Positions 43,570 to 56,923 are shown, counted from the first letter of the stretch. The stretch: 64,000 nt of DNA from Malus domestica (GCF_042453785.1 NC_091668.1:813501-877500), one strand, 5' to 3'. Notes: generated from the sequence alone by a model not told the origin. A program made the numbers and translations.

Positions 43570-45760
43570 AGTTTTATTTTCTTTTGAATAATTTTTTGCT
43601 TCAACTCAGTGCCTTTGAGAATTCAGCGGCCTCACAGACATAATTCAAAAGAAATTTTGACTTTATTTTTTAAGTTATCCATGAATTACACGAAAGCTTA
43701 TAAGTTTAGTAATTAAATTGGGTATCTGGAACGTCAACAAAGCAAAGCACATTGTATGCATGCATGTGTGCTTTTGGTGCGATGACTTGCTAGCTATATA
43801 CTGCTTTTGCCTACATGAATTGACGTGGGAGCTTTGGTTTGTAGAGATATGTAGCATTGCAGCTCAAAAGAGTACTTTTGCTGTTGAATTTAGTTGGAAC
43901 GGCCGGGTTTAGCGTTTAATACAAACTCATGTGTAAGACTCTCTCTTCCTATGATCTTGTATTAGTGGTTGAGAGCCCCACGCAATAACAATGAAATTGT
44001 TCAATCTCTCTCCGCATAACATAATGTACTTTAAATATGTAAATCACACTTAAAGCCGGGATGTTAGCATTACAAACGATTAATCACTCAATAAGCAGAG
44101 TTATATAGTTGCTTAAAACATGTTGCGTATATGGATAATCCAAAACCCTAGCACACCAAATTTTCTGCTTTTAAAACGAAATGAATAAATAAAAATTGGT
44201 GGTTTTGAGACTTTTGACCATCATGCATGCAAAAGTGCAGAAGGTTCGATAGCTTAGCTAGGTTATCAAGTTGGCGGTGGAGGGAACTCTGCATAATACG
44301 TATGATGATGACATGCAACTGATGCGAGTGGAATGTCGACGCTGCATGTTCAAAAGGTGCCCGCGCTCCCTGGAAAGTCCCATGTGGAGTTGCAGCATGT
44401 GCAAAAATTGACCTCATCAGAAAGTTCTTCCCTTATCTTAATTAGACCCCTTTAATTTTGGGATGACCATGGAATATTTGCAGCACTGCACAGGTACTAA
44501 CTGTTAGGCTGTTAGCTAGGCGATGACTGTTTAGTTTATACTTTTTAGCAACTTGCATGCATTTGCAACGGTGGTCCAATGAAAGGAGATCAGATCGATA
44601 TCTGTTGATCGAAACCGCGATACGAAAACATGTTTCTCTAATTTCTTTCCCCCTTGTTTCTGACTTTTAGATTGTTGATCAGACATTGTGTACTGTTGTA
44701 GAGGATATAAATCTAGCTGATAGGGTATCTTTTTTGGTAAATTGCTTTTTCTCTCTTCTTTTTACTTTAATTGTGCACAAATGGCTGATGTATATGGACC
44801 CTCCCTAACTATAAAAAGTGATTTTATTAATCTAAAGTAAAAGTATTACATCGAAGGGAAAGATCGACTTGTAAGTTGTAATAAGGGGCAGCTGACAAAG
44901 TGATGGCATGGAAGGTAGGTGCCATGCAATTTAACCTTTATATCAATAGTAAAACAAGTTAACTCGTTATTCATGAAAGCTCGAACTTAAAGACACCATA
45001 TACTGTTATACCGTAGTGCTAGGAACATCCTTTTTTTCTTTCTTAAATATGCATATAAATACCAATTCGGAGTTTCAAAAGAATGAGGTTAGGATCGGAA
45101 GCTGATTTGAGTAAAGTGCAGTTTGTCTGAGTCGTGTGTTTGGCCCAACACACATACTTTGCATATGATTTTGCTTCATTGGGCAAGATGGGCTTAGCTC
45201 TGCAGACTTTCTATAAAAGCTTATTTGGGTGGACTTTTCGATTTAACAAACAAGAAAAAAGACAAAGGAAAGAGATTGAAAGTAATAGTTTTTGTTGGTT
45301 GAGAACTTTGGAAAATCCAATAACTTATGGATACCGCAGTTCGGCGTTTAGAATATGCAACTAGCATTGTTTGGCATGATCCAAACAAAAGAATCTGCAA
45401 CTAGCAATTTTATATATTTTATTACAAATTTCTCTGAGGTATTAAGTTTGACAAAAAGTTAATATACAGTGGAGATTCACTTATTCTGGTTTGATAATTA
45501 ACTCACACACCAAAAAAAGAATAAAGTAATTTCCTTTCCAACAAAGGATTATAGGTCAAAAATGGAGGCTAGTTTCACATTCAGATCATTATCCAGAGTC
45601 CCCTTTAATATAGTTATTTTTGTCTGTTAATTATATATGTATATACATGTTCAGGCGGCAATATATATATATATATATATAAGTATGTATGTATATATCA
45701 TATTCTTCAAATTTCAGGCTGTATTTGTTCTTATTGGCGATAATGATGCCCCAACGAAAA

Positions 45761-45797
<37 letters not shown>

Positions 45798-46135
45798 GCT
45801 TTTAGTTTGTTCATATATATGCATGTATAGTCGAGTCATTTATGTAAACATAAGGGTAGAAAACTAATGCAGGAGGTAGTAGTTAAGTAGAAGTTTAGTT
45901 TTGTGTGAGTCAAGTTGACAAGACAAAAGTGTGGCCGCACTGCACTTTGGTCCAACATCTCATTCATCATGACTCGGAATTCAATTAGCGGTAATCATCC
46001 TTCTTCAAATTTCATTAAATAAACAATAATACAAGCAAATTATTAGGAATAATTTTGACAAGCAAGCAACTTGAAGGGTTTGCCAACTTGAAAACAAAGG
46101 AATCATTTTGACAAGCAAGCATCATGAAGTGTTTG
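43570..46135. other. Gene-free spacer with TA microsatellites
   Basis: Short TA runs at about 45660-45681 and 45763-45795. Several short open frames exist on both strands without domain or codon signal. No gene supported. Confidence 0.4.
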
Positions 46136-46139
46136 CCAG

Positions 46140-46655
46140 CTTCAAAACAAAGTTTCCCGGCTGCATTTGACGAAATCAGTGGTAGTGGATTCGATGGCTT
46201 TTCACCATCTCTAAGAGCCCCAACAAGAAGTATTTGAGCTTGATTGGACATAAAGGGGATCCAGCTTCACTGTTCACAAAGCGACATGAGTCCTTGTATT
46301 GATTGTTTCGTATCATGTATTGATCATATGGCGTTTTAAATTCTATTTTTGAGTCAAAAAATACAAAAGTATTAAATTTTACACGATCGTAATGATCACA
46401 AAACGGTAAATTCATTATCATATCCCGCCCCAAATATACCTGTTATGAAACTGGTTGTGCATGAACATATATGTTATATGCATAAGCTAATTTGGACACA
46501 TGCCGAAAATTCTTGACCCGAACCAGAAAATAACTAAAGGGGCACACACGCACACCAGAGTGGAATGGAATATACGGCGCTCCACATCTCTCATGAGTTA
46601 TATATACATAATTTATATGATTAAAAATTTAATAAAATAAGATAAATAAAATGAA
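46140..46655. repeat. Duplicated block, uninterrupted copy
   Basis: 46140-46251 matches 59036-59139 and 46247-46655 matches 62430-62876. In this copy the two halves are contiguous (TGATTGGACATAAAGG), so it shows the target before the solo LTR entered the other copy. Confidence 0.9.
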
Positions 46656-48070
46656 GGGTGGTGTGGTGGTAGCGTGGATAAGGCAGGCCAAGCCAGCCAC
46701 TGAACCATCGTGCGTATGACGGATGCTGCGCATGCAGCGGCCGCAGCAGCACCACCAAACGAAGGACGTGCGTTTCTTGATTCTTGACACCGACCTCCCT
46801 TGGCCACTTCGAAACCTCTAACAGTCACCACCCACCACATATATAATCTTAACCTTATTATTGTTTGCTTACACACTTGACACTTACAACAATCAAATGA
46901 GCCACACTTTCCAGAAAGTGAATTTGGATAAACAGACACTTGTTACAATTCAATCCACAAGTTTTATTCTAGAAAATCTTTAACACATATACGACATCTG
47001 TTTTATGAGGTCAATTTAAGGTTGTTAAACGATATTGTCGAGAATTCTATAATTTACTTGTATGTGGGATGCATCAATGCATTAGTTAGACATATAAATT
47101 TACATTTGACAATCTCAATTTAGCATTGAAACAAGTTATGCTTAATTAGTTTTGTGATATATTTTGTTATGATGAGAAAGTAAGTTCATAGGGATATTGG
47201 GACACAATCATTAACGCAATCACCAAACCTTTGTTTCCAAGGATTATGATAACATCAAATAATTAAAAGAAAGAATAACCATGGATGACGCAAATGTGTC
47301 ATAATGTCTTGTCAACATAAGTTAGTTAGGGTTTATTACCGATGATAGGGTCATTGCAAACTCTAACATAATTAGTTTAGCCATCATGTATTCTCACAGT
47401 TTTCAAACTATAATTATGAATACTTTTGTGAAAATGTAGAAACGTTGTTGATGCACAAAATCTGGTTGAAATCGATTGCGAGAACTGATATATAGTTTTT
47501 CGTGAAAATTGTAAAGTGTGGTAATTGATAGACAGAGATTGCGAAAATCACTTCTCAAACATTAATATTAAACACAGAAAAAGTGAATGATTAAGGTCAT
47601 CTCATACATAACCATCCACATATTTGAATAATCAAAATTCAAAAAGCTTTATTATTTACATTATCCTCGTCCCATTATTGCTTCATATAGTGTCAAATTT
47701 AAATGATACAAAAATACATACAAAATGCTGAGTGACAAAGTGACATCAAATGGAAATAATACAAGCTTAGCAAAAACAAAAACTTTATTATCTTAGTACC
47801 AAATTAAGCAGTTAACATCATATAAATTATATATTGTATATTTTACATATGATGTGTATCACTACATTCCCCACAACAAACAAAAATGAATTTCGACCCT
47901 CCATTTAATATAAAGAATTGGATGACGAAAAACAATAAAAAATTTCAAAATGAGCCACAATAATTTTTCCATATATAATCCCTAAATTCTAATCTAATTA
48001 CCTAATAATCCAATAATCTAATCTAATCTAACCTCCGTACAACTTGCCAATTGGATTTTAGAAGCTGACG
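46656..48070. other. Gene-free AT-rich spacer
   Basis: Includes a GC-richer patch at 46.68-46.8 kb (GCATGCAGCGGCCGCAGC) without a convincing frame. Nothing else recognised. Confidence 0.4.
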
Positions 48071-48075
48071 GGTGG

Positions 48076-48238
48076 GTGTGGAGAAATTTTTTATTGTGAT
48101 TGAAACACGGATGGTACACCACGTGTTTTTATATAAGTGGTGGAAAATTGCATTTTTTAATACATATATCTCACCATTTATATAACGACATGTAATATAC
48201 CATGTATTCCGATCATATTGAAAAATCTCTAGTAGATG
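48076..48238. mobile_element. MITE of the AGAGATTTTTCAGTGTGAT family
   Basis: GAGAAATTTTTTATTGTGAT at the left is mirrored by inverted AGAGATTTTTCAATATGATC at the right, with CACGTGTTTTTATATAA inside. Related to 52480-52650 and to the tandem array at 75-348. Confidence 0.7.
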
Positions 48239-48399
48239 GGCTTTTCCCATCACATGACTCTAATCCACGTAACCACGGCCATCCATGTGGGTCCACCTCC
48301 CAAAAATCACATGGGCAGAAAAGAAAAAAGTTGAAAGGTCCACCATCCTAAATTGGGCCCATGTTATTGAATCACATGGCCCAACCAACAGCAACTCAG

Positions 48400-50556
48400 T
48401 TAGAACAAGAGCTGCCATAGCAGAGCGATGACGCCGACCGCACTCATTACACGTGGTTCGAACGTGTGAATGGACGCGGCCGAAAATGAATCGTACGAGC
48501 CGCCATCGTACTCCATTGTGTTGTTTATCTCCTGCGGCGAGGTTGAGGTGGTTGTCGACGGCGGTGTAGTTGTCGGCTGCGGCTGTGTGTTGTCCTGTGA
48601 CGCTTTCTGGCTGTAAAATTGCACAACATTCAGTCAGTACAATTACCGTTACAAAATTAAATACCATGAAAAATGTAAATTATGGACCGTTGCAAAAATA
48701 ATGTGATGAGTTTTGGAGTGTGTGCTGAGTTTTAATTAGTTAAAGAAAGGGAATCGGATCTCTAGATTCCGAAAAGAGCATTGGGATCTGCGTTGTGCTC
48801 CGGCATCGGAGACCGCATGTGGAATGCTAAATGGAGTGAGGATCTCGCCGGATTCTTTTTGTGAAGATCTCCGAGATCCTTAAATTACATCCGTTTATCG
48901 TACATTGTGCAGTCAGAAATTATTGTAAATTTTTTTATTTAAAATTGAATATAAACAGTACCTAACGAAAATTGACCACACTATATATAATGAACAAATG
49001 TGATTGAAAGATCCTCAGGATCTTCATAAAAAGAATTCGACGAGGATCCTCTCTCTTCTAAATGGACCAGCCTGGAATTCTATAAGTGCACCACTCTACC
49101 ACTTTATTTGAAAAGACCGTTTTGACCTTCATTTGTTTAATCCATTTGGTGGCTGGCACACATTCATAAATTATTAATGCTACGTAAACTCTTTGTAGAT
49201 TTTCTGTCACCTTATGTTTTTAGCACAATATTTTAAAATATTGATATTGAATTCGACGTTAAAATGTGAAGTGACAGAGTTCTTATACCATCTTGTGAGG
49301 TGACGAACAAATTTTAAGATTAGTTTTGACTTTTACAATTGAATTGCCACACTATCATGCTAAAAAAAAAATCAAGAGAAAGACTTCCATGAAACATGCA
49401 TGCGACGATGACAATATATTTAGCTAATCAGTTAAAATGCATGATAATGTGTAATTGAAAGCGTCGGCGGGAGAGCCGTCGTCTGTTAGCGCCCATCACT
49501 GACAATGACTAGTGACCTTTCGGATATTCCGTTGAGTTAAACCGACTTAACGGAAAAAACCTAGCACCAGGAAGTAAATGAGTGAAAAAATTTCACCCCT
49601 AACGGCTTCATACGAAGCTAATCGGGAGGACGAAACTACCCTTACAACGGTCGAAAAAGGAGGGAAGCAGAATGTAAAGGATAATTCCGGAAATTTACCT
49701 GGTACTGGGCGATGGGCAGAAGATGATGGTGTAGTCGCCGCCGGCGCATGTGAATGTGCTGGTCTTGTCGTCGTAAGCGTAACTGTATGCCTGCGGGCAC
49801 GCGCTCTTGAAAATCTGAGAGTATTGAGAGGGCTTGCAAGTGTCGGGTGAACCGTAGGCTCCGCTGCAACAGTACTGCGGCTGGCCGAACGCCTCGCACG
49901 CGCTCTTGCACGCGACTCCTGCAGCTCCGTCGGCACCGGTGACCTTGAGGTCGGAAGGGCAGATGGTGTTGAGGTCGGTAACGCAGCCGGTCTTAGTACA
50001 GTTGGTCCCAGTGCCGCCATTGGGGACCACCAGCATAGGGAGGTTGTACCCGTCCACGAGGCTGACGTCGAAGAAATCAAGCCCGCCGGAGCCGTCGAGT
50101 GTGAATTCAGCGAGAGTGGCGGGCGGGGCGGCTCCGTTGCCTGAGCATTCTAATTTTCCTGAGCCACAGTCCGCGGTGAGGCAGGAGAATTTGCCGGCGG
50201 AGTCGTGGGAGCAGAGGGTTCGGCCCCAGAAGCGGCCGCCCCACGAGGCTGGGGCGGAGATTGTTTTCGTTTCGCCCTTTGCGAGGGCGAAGCCGGTGGT
50301 CGGAAGAGGTGAGATCCCGGCGTTGGTGAGAATGCCCGGCCACACTGTGTAGTCGCACTTGTTCTCCATTGTGAATGTCCTTGAAACAACACCTGCATGT
50401 TAATAAAACAGAGCAAAATTAGTACACAAATTAACAAAATTGGACCCAGAATTGTAAGAAAGCTGTGGAATTTAATTTGGATTAGAGATTATTACCAGAT
50501 GTTTGTAGCCCCATGATGGTTAACAGAGAAATTAACAATGATGGTAATCGAGCCAT
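48400..50556 (-). CDS. Thaumatin-like protein 2 (PR-5 family), 321 aa, 3 exons, GPI-type tail
   Basis: Exons (minus): 50496-50556, 49699-50392, 48400-48610, with the same intron positions and phases as the paralogue at 38.4 kb, although the second intron here is about 1.1 kb. Signal peptide MARLPSLLISLLTIMGLQTS. The thaumatin domain has 16 cysteines, GRFWGRTLC, LAEFTL and FFDVSLVDGYNLPM (R, E and D residues of the acidic cleft). Exon 3 gives a Thr/Ser/Pro-rich spacer and a hydrophobic end (VMSAVGVIALLWQLLF), a likely GPI signal. Probable extracellular, membrane-anchored defence or wall protein. The long second intron contains a MITE (48.84 kb). Confidence 0.93.
48836..49058. mobile_element. 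MITE in intron 2 of thaumatin-like gene 2
   Basis: Left GAGGATCTCGCCGGATTCTT and inverted right GAGGATCCTCGTCGAATTCTT are the arms, continuing with TTTTGTGAAGATC on both sides. About 220 bp; shares its core with 41870-42080. Confidence 0.75.
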
Positions 50557-50632
50557 GGATTCAAAGCTGGGATTTGGAGAGAGAACAGAGGAGAGGGTGT
50601 GCGGGATTTTCTGAAAAGGTGGGAGGGCAGAG

Positions 50633-50640
50633 TATTTATA
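50633..50640 (-). promoter_or_regulatory. Probable TATA box of thaumatin-like gene 2
   Basis: The minus strand reads TATAAATA 77 bp before the ATG, a normal plant spacing. Confidence 0.65.
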
Positions 50641-51027
50641 GAAGAATAGGGGAGAGGAAGAGTTGAAAGCTTGTAACTTTGCGTCTTCCATTCCATGTTG
50701 CGTAAGGAAAGTTTTTCACGTTTTACTTTCTGCCAGTTTTTTATTTTTGTTTCCATGAATCAGTTGGAAAATCAATTTTAATTAGGGATATACATTGAAA
50801 AGGGCAAGTCTTTCTCTCAAGTAAAACAGAGGGCAACTAATCCAAATGACTTGATGCATGGTTTATTTTGCCACACTTTTCTCAAAGGGTATACATTTTT
50901 CTCTTCCAACTTACCTCCAACTAGTTTTGTTTCCTGTTCCTCTGAAAAAGTGATTGTTACGTTTCTGTTTTCTCATTCCGCACTTCTTCTTTAATTTATG
51001 TCCATTGATTTTCTTTTGATTTTTTTT

Positions 51028-51222
51028 TCTCTTAAAAGGGAGATCAGTCGATGGTTTCACTACAACAGTCCACCCTCTTGGGGCTCGGGAATACTCACAA
51101 AGGCATTTCAGCCTCTTCTAGCCAGCATCATGTGATTTACCAACATTAGGAATCAAACATATTACTTGATATGTTGGCTTGTAATTTGTCTCCAACCGCT
51201 GGACCACTCCGAGATGGTTATT
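51028..51222 (-). mobile_element. tRNA-derived SINE copy, second family
   Basis: Shares AGTCCACCCT, CATTTCA(A/G)CCT and CCACTGAG/CGCTGGACC-type ends with 54152-54347. On the minus strand an A-box-like and a B-box-like motif sit near the start. Confidence 0.45.
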
Positions 51223-51910
51223 TTTTTTAATTCGTTGAATGCAAAAGAGAGGAAAGAATGGAAGAGTTCGAGAAAACTAAAGCTTATGGTTTATATTTTA
51301 ATAATAGTACACAAGATAATATGGATCAAGGAAAGTGAATTTTAGGTGACAGGCAGGTGTGATGAACTCTATTGATATGTCAATTTTATTACTATTAATT
51401 TCATAGGTTGTTCTACCATACTCTTGTACTAGAATTTCTTAGGTTCGTACAACGATAAAACTTATGCAACATGCAAAATAATCCATGATAAAGTATTAAA
51501 AATCTACATAAATGTTCATTTGCACCAAATCAAGCGCAAAATTCTTCATGTAACTGGTTAATTCTCACTTTCTATCTATGTCGCACATCACGCCTGATAT
51601 AAAAGATAATCAAGTGCAGAATTATTACATTTATTCATTAGTCACGCTCCAAATAGATAAAAAGAGATATATATATAACTGGAATATGAAACAGTAGTCG
51701 ATAATTAGATCTTGGTAGATTCCCATTTTACCTTTCTAGAATCTCACGATTAGCAACATAAGATGGCTACAAAATAAAAGATTATAGTGTTTTTTTACTT
51801 CTAGAATCCCATGATTAGCAACATATAGCCTCTGGAATTTTCGTTTCAAACGTACACGATGATTTCCCAGATTTTGGCAAACACACAGTATTTGTGTAAA
51901 CGCATTGTAT
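51223..51910. other. Gene-free spacer with short duplicated phrases
   Basis: CTAGAATCTCACGATTAGCA at about 51736 and CTAGAATCCCATGATTAGCA at about 51802 repeat each other and recur at 63.53 kb. No gene. Confidence 0.45.
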
Positions 51911-51914
51911 TGTA

Positions 51915-52080
51915 TGAGAGTTTTTTTTTTTTTTTTTTTCTATATCTTACATACGGAATAGAACACCACATGACATTATACAAATAGAAAAACATTTAAA
52001 AAAAATTTCTGCAATTGTATGATAACACGTGATATAATATCCAACCCATCTTTCGAACACACTGGAAAAAATTCTCTTAT
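51915..52080. mobile_element. Degenerate MITE, same family as 48.08 and 52.48 kb
   Basis: T-tract start, CACATGACATTATACAAATAG, and a CACTGGAAAAAATTCTCTTA end correspond to the family core and terminus, with many changes. Confidence 0.45.
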
Positions 52081-52479
52081 CGTATGTTGATGGAAATTGA
52101 AGTTTGTCAAGAGATAGCGACTGCCACGAGCAGAAGTAGCAGCCTCGTCGGGCAGAGTCAAATATATAAAACCTGGGCGGTTGGCATTCGGAGAATCGCT
52201 GCAGACAGTCGTTTCTGGCTAGCTTTTTATTTAATTAACGCATGTTTCTTATGGTTCCCGCACTTGGGAAATAAACTTGGGCGTATCGCTCAAATCGTTC
52301 GACCGGTACTGGGTTAATCTTAATTCATAAGGATAATTAAGGTCAATATTGTCTCACCACAATACCTAGTTGGCTATCTGTCTGTTATATATATAACAAA
52401 TGGGCCAACGGCGTCGATTTGCAATAAAGAGACGCATTAAAGGGTTAGCTTCATCTTCCCTTAAACTGTTCTACAAACG

Positions 52480-52650
52480 AGAAATTTTTTATTGTGATCG
52501 GAATACGAGGGATACACTACGTGTTTTTATATAATTAATAGAAAATTTTACTTTTTAAGTTATTAACTTTTTAACACACATATCCCAAAATTTGTATAGT
52601 GACACATAATGTACCATCCCATGTACTGATCACACTGAAAAATCTCTCTT
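52480..52650. mobile_element. MITE of the AGAGATTTTTCAGTGTGAT family
   Basis: Left GAGAAATTTTTTATTGTGAT and inverted right AGAGAGATTTTTCAGTGTGA, with CACTACGTGTTTTTATATAA near the left and ACACATAATGTACC near the right. Confidence 0.75.
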
Positions 52651-53500
52651 ACAAAACCTATATATATATATATATATATATAATTGTTGAACTACCACAA
52701 TAATTTTGAAAGAATTGGATACTATTCCCCAGAAAATATCTTACAAGAAAGCAACTGCATGCTCAGATTCATTGGTTTTTGTTGATCATTTTACTCATAA
52801 ACATAATGGTTTTTTAGTCAAAATGATTTTTAAGATTGACATAACTCCTATTTGGTTTTTGACATTGAAAATCGAGAGAAGTGATCCTTAAGTTTATCCA
52901 TCAGAAATTATTTTGATCATTCTATGAGAAATCTGTTAATATCCTCGTGAAGTAAAAGGGTTAGTTTGACAAAAGGGTGATATTGTCCACACATTCCTCT
53001 TAATTTTTGGTTGTTAGATCAAATGAATTGAAGAAGATTAAAGAACAAAAATTAATAAGAGTTATGTGGGAGATGAAAATGCATGTGTGGATAGCACACT
53101 CTTGGCAAAAATACTCTTAAAAAGGTAATAATGTGGTTGTTCACGTGATAATTTAATGAGAATATTGACATATTTATAACGAAATAACCAAAATAATTTA
53201 CAGTGGACAAATTCAATGATCACTTTTAACAATTTTCATTATCAGAGACCAAAATGAGAAGTTGTGCCATTATCCAAGATCATTTTGACTAAAAAACGTA
53301 AACTCAATTAAAATGATTAAAACCATTAATCACCATCAGAGGCATTAGCCACCTTAGACCGAAACAGTTGAAGATAGTGGTATTCAGGTTTTACAATCCT
53401 TCGACTTATCGGCCGTGGTGTCAACCTCAGTCATGGCAGCCATTATTCAACGCCGGAGACCGTAGACAACGAGACACTTGGGTTTTAAGTGTCGAAGTAA
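52651..53500. other. Gene-free spacer
   Basis: A TA run at about 52660-52683, otherwise AT-rich low-information sequence. No gene seen. Confidence 0.4.
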
Positions 53501-53505
53501 CATAA

Positions 53506-53913
53506 GTGTATTGAATTGAGAATTTGAGAGACTTTAATAGATTTTTATAGAGTTTAATTGATTTGTAGATATTTCATATAAAATTTTGATTCAATTCCCT
53601 CAAAATCTCATGAGGAGACGTGAGATTTGTGGATGCTTAAAATACACTACGAAATCTCTCTAATTCCCTCTAATTCCTCAACTTTATCAAATTCTTTAAA
53701 ATCAATTTCTAATTGAATACATCTGGAATGTTATAAACTTCTTTAAAATCTTAATTGAATACACATGGATTTCTAAGGATTTTAATAAATTATCTTAAAA
53801 CTCTAATTGAATACCCCTTGAATTTATGGAATCACCTAAAATTCTGATTGAATACCCTTATATTCATTAAAACAACTAAAATCTCTAAAAATCCCAATTG
53901 AATACACCCCCTA
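53506..53913. mobile_element. MITE, ~400 bp, GTGTATTCAATTG ends
   Basis: Left GTGTATTGAATTGAGAATTT and inverted right GTGTATTCAATTGGGATTTT. The interior contains five more copies of the TAATTGAATAC phrase (53.71-53.87 kb), so the right arm is internally repeated. Target duplication unclear. Confidence 0.65.
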
Positions 53914-54151
53914 AGTTAATCGATCAATTTATTAATTTAAATTATCCTTTTAATTTAGCATGCCTACTTTGATTCTTGAATAGTTTGTCCTATTTCCTTG
54001 AGCACTTCCGTCCTTGACTGTAATTTGATGTTAAGAGGGTTGCATAATTATTATGCTTGAATATTATGTTATTTAAATCCTACTATTTGTCTTGTATAGG
54101 TAGAGTGTCTTACTCTTGAACAATTAATTTGTTAATTTATTATTATTATTA

Positions 54152-54347
54152 TTTTTTAAATGGGGACCAGCTGGCGACTTTACTACAGCAGTCCACCCTT
54201 ACGGGGGCCAAGAAGACTAATAGATGCATTTCAACCTTCCATAGCCATCATCCTCTGATTCATAGATCTAAGAATTGAATCGAGAACGTGCCGTGTAAAA
54301 TACAGACCTATAATTCATTCTCAACCACTGAGCCAACCATGGTATTT
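54152..54347 (-). mobile_element. tRNA-derived SINE copy, second family
   Basis: On the minus strand it starts TTGGCTCAGTGGTTGAGAAT (A-box-like) and carries GTTCTCGATTCAATTC (B-box-like) about 45 bp on. Related to 51028-51222. Confidence 0.6.
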
Positions 54348-55336
54348 TGTTAATCTAGTTTAGTGTGGCAGAATTATCACAAATGAATGCATTAGGCTTA
54401 TCTCATCTACTTGTCCCCTTACACTAACACCTCCACACATGCCGCTCTATTTTCATGCTCGAGTATTCTGGGGTCAACAATTATTAATAATGTTCAACAT
54501 GTGTTTAGGGAGAGCTGAGCTTCTGGGTTTATCACGGCTACTTGCTTGCATCCTTCATTGTAGTCGCATAAAAATCATAGAGGACTTTGTATATACTACT
54601 CAAGACATTGTGGCAACTTTTCGAACGAATGACACAAACAATATTTTATTAATTTGAAATACCGTCAAAATAAAACTCACGTACACTCTAATGCTACGGC
54701 ATGGTTTGACATGCTTTATCGTCTCTGTTGTCTATAGCAGTCTCAATAAACGATTCACTAGCGGTGGATGCTCCCAAGTGCTAACTGCCAAATCCCCTTA
54801 TCATTGTGGTCCAATTAACAGGAAATTTATCCAACTCCCCATATGGTGGTGGTCCAATTAATAGGAGATTTTCAGTGTCCTCGAAACATAAATACAAAAT
54901 CCATATAATGTTATGTAATTAGAGCAAACATTTGAAAAAACAAGATTTTTTTTATTTACTTAATAATATATATCGTATCGTTCTATATTTCCAGCACATT
55001 AAATTTTTGTTCCCGTCCATGCCCAATTGCCCATATCGAGGAGATTTAAGGACCACAACACTAATTTCGTCAAAAAGCAGCCCTCATTTATTGTTATGAA
55101 ATAAAAGTAGCTACTAATACAGCTAACATCCGACCGCTCCTTTCCTTGTAAACAGGAAGTTTCCTGACGATATTTTCTCCGACCAAATAAAATATCTTCT
55201 TTTGCTCTTATCACAACAGAAAAATATCTCCTTTTGCCTTTCTACAAGAGCACGAAGATTCTGCATGTTCAACCCAACTTCTGGTAAGTATGTGATTCAA
55301 AGTGATGCGACAAAAACATATGCATGATTGTGTAAC
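54348..55336. other. Gene-free spacer
   Basis: Short open frames only, none with a recognisable domain. Leads into the 81-bp minisatellite. Confidence 0.4.
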
Positions 55337-55816
55337 ACTGATGATATCGTAAATTGCCTCCAAGATTGTTAGAGATACGCTACCACAAGATTCAATCAAT
55401 ACAAATACCAGCGTACAACTGATGATATCGTAAATTGCCTCCAAGATTGTTAGAGATACGCTACCACAAGATTCAATCAATACAAATACCAGCGTACAAC
55501 TGATGATATCGTAAATTGCCTCCAAGATTGTTAGAGATACGCTACCACAAGATTCAATCAATACAAATACCAGCGTACAACTGATGATATCGTAAATTGC
55601 CTCCAAGATTGTTAGAGATACGCTACCACAAGATTCAATCAATACAAATACCAGCGTACAACTGATGATATCGTAAATTGCCTCCAAGATTGTTAGAGAT
55701 ACGCTACCACAAGATTCAATCAATACAAATACCAGCGTACAACTGATGATATCGTAAATTGCCTCCAAGATTGTTAGAGATACGCTACCACAAGATTCAA
55801 TCAATACAAATACCAG
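55337..55816 (-). repeat. Minisatellite: six near-identical 81-bp units, open in one frame
   Basis: Units start at 55337, 55418, 55499, 55580, 55661 and 55742 and are virtually identical, implying very recent expansion. Because 81 is a multiple of three, the minus strand stays open and would encode a 27-residue repeat (LIESCGSVSLTILEAIYDII...). The frame runs from about 55880 to 55211 but has no ATG at its start, so a protein is not supported. Confidence 0.95.
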
Positions 55817-56239
55817 CTTCCACCGGTTGCTACAATTTTGGAGAACATTTCTCCCAGCTGATTGATCAAACGTGCTTTACAGCAACGTCACCATTTGCGT
55901 GGATGCCCCTTCACATCAAATAATAAATGAAATGAAAAAGCAAGCCAATTTGATCACTCAAAACAACGTTATTGTGTCTGAAGCGTGACAAGTCAGTTGT
56001 TGTCATTAGCTTGCATTCTATAGTGTGTGTATCTATCTGTCCTTCTGGCCGAGTAATATGTTTTCGTCCTATTTTCTATCCCCTTCCCCTCCCCTCCTGG
56101 TCCCATTCGATGGATCTTTGGCCAGACAGCCACATGGTGCGCGGGAGTTTGCACGGAATAACTCTTCCTAAGCCAGGTCCTATACGATGTAATCTAATTG
56201 AGAGAACACAGGGCAAATGGACCGACTTTTAAAAATAAA

Positions 56240-56923
56240 TCATGAATTTCAACCCTCCGGTTTTCAGTACAAGCCCGCTAGAACGATTTTATTTCATTTC
56301 CCTGCGGGTGATAGTCAGTCCAAGCTTTGGTTTGGTATGATTTAAACCCAAATCCTATGCTTCAACATTTAACACAGAACTCCCTTTACACTTCTTTTTT
56401 TCCGTCTTCTGTTGCAACAATTCAACTAGTAAAACTGAGGCTACAAAGCGGAGCCGGTCTGGATTAGGCCTAAAAGTTCATTGTTCAGACGATTAAATCA
56501 TACTGGACAACGACAACAAAACCACGCGGAGTAACAGGACTATAGGATGTGCATACACTTAAGATTAGACAAACGTAACCTAGTCATGCCAATGGGATGA
56601 ACACCCTGGGTCAACTGCCAGAAAATGATTTTGTACAACTTAAATGGAAGATACTCGACAACACAGTTTGCACCAAAGCCCGTATAACCTATGAATTTCA
56701 ACTCCTTTGCCCATGGTGGCTAACTACAATCTAGAAATACTTGGTGTGTACTGAATTACTAACCAACTTGGACTACTAAAAAAGAACTACGTTGTTATCG
56801 AGACCAGACAACATGAATCTATGCAAGAAAACAAAAATTGCACCTTACAACCAAGAGAACAAAAACTGCATTCTTTAAGAAATATTATGTAATGACACAT
56901 AAATAATGATGGAAACTAAAATA
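56240..56923. other. Probable 3' flank of the DarP-like gene
   Basis: AT-rich sequence downstream of the minus-strand gene, with no other feature recognised. Confidence 0.4.

Noticed and set aside
44148..44417. 89-codon minus-strand frame in the 44-kb spacer
   Set aside because: No domain, no conserved motif I recognise, and base composition like the surrounding spacer.
52084..52317. 77-codon open frame
   Set aside because: Low-complexity start, no recognisable domain, no splice or promoter support, and it overlaps the edge of a MITE remnant.
55337..55816. Resemblance to a CRISPR-like array
   Set aside because: The 81-bp units are directly adjacent with no unique spacers and the genome is a plant's; it is a minisatellite.
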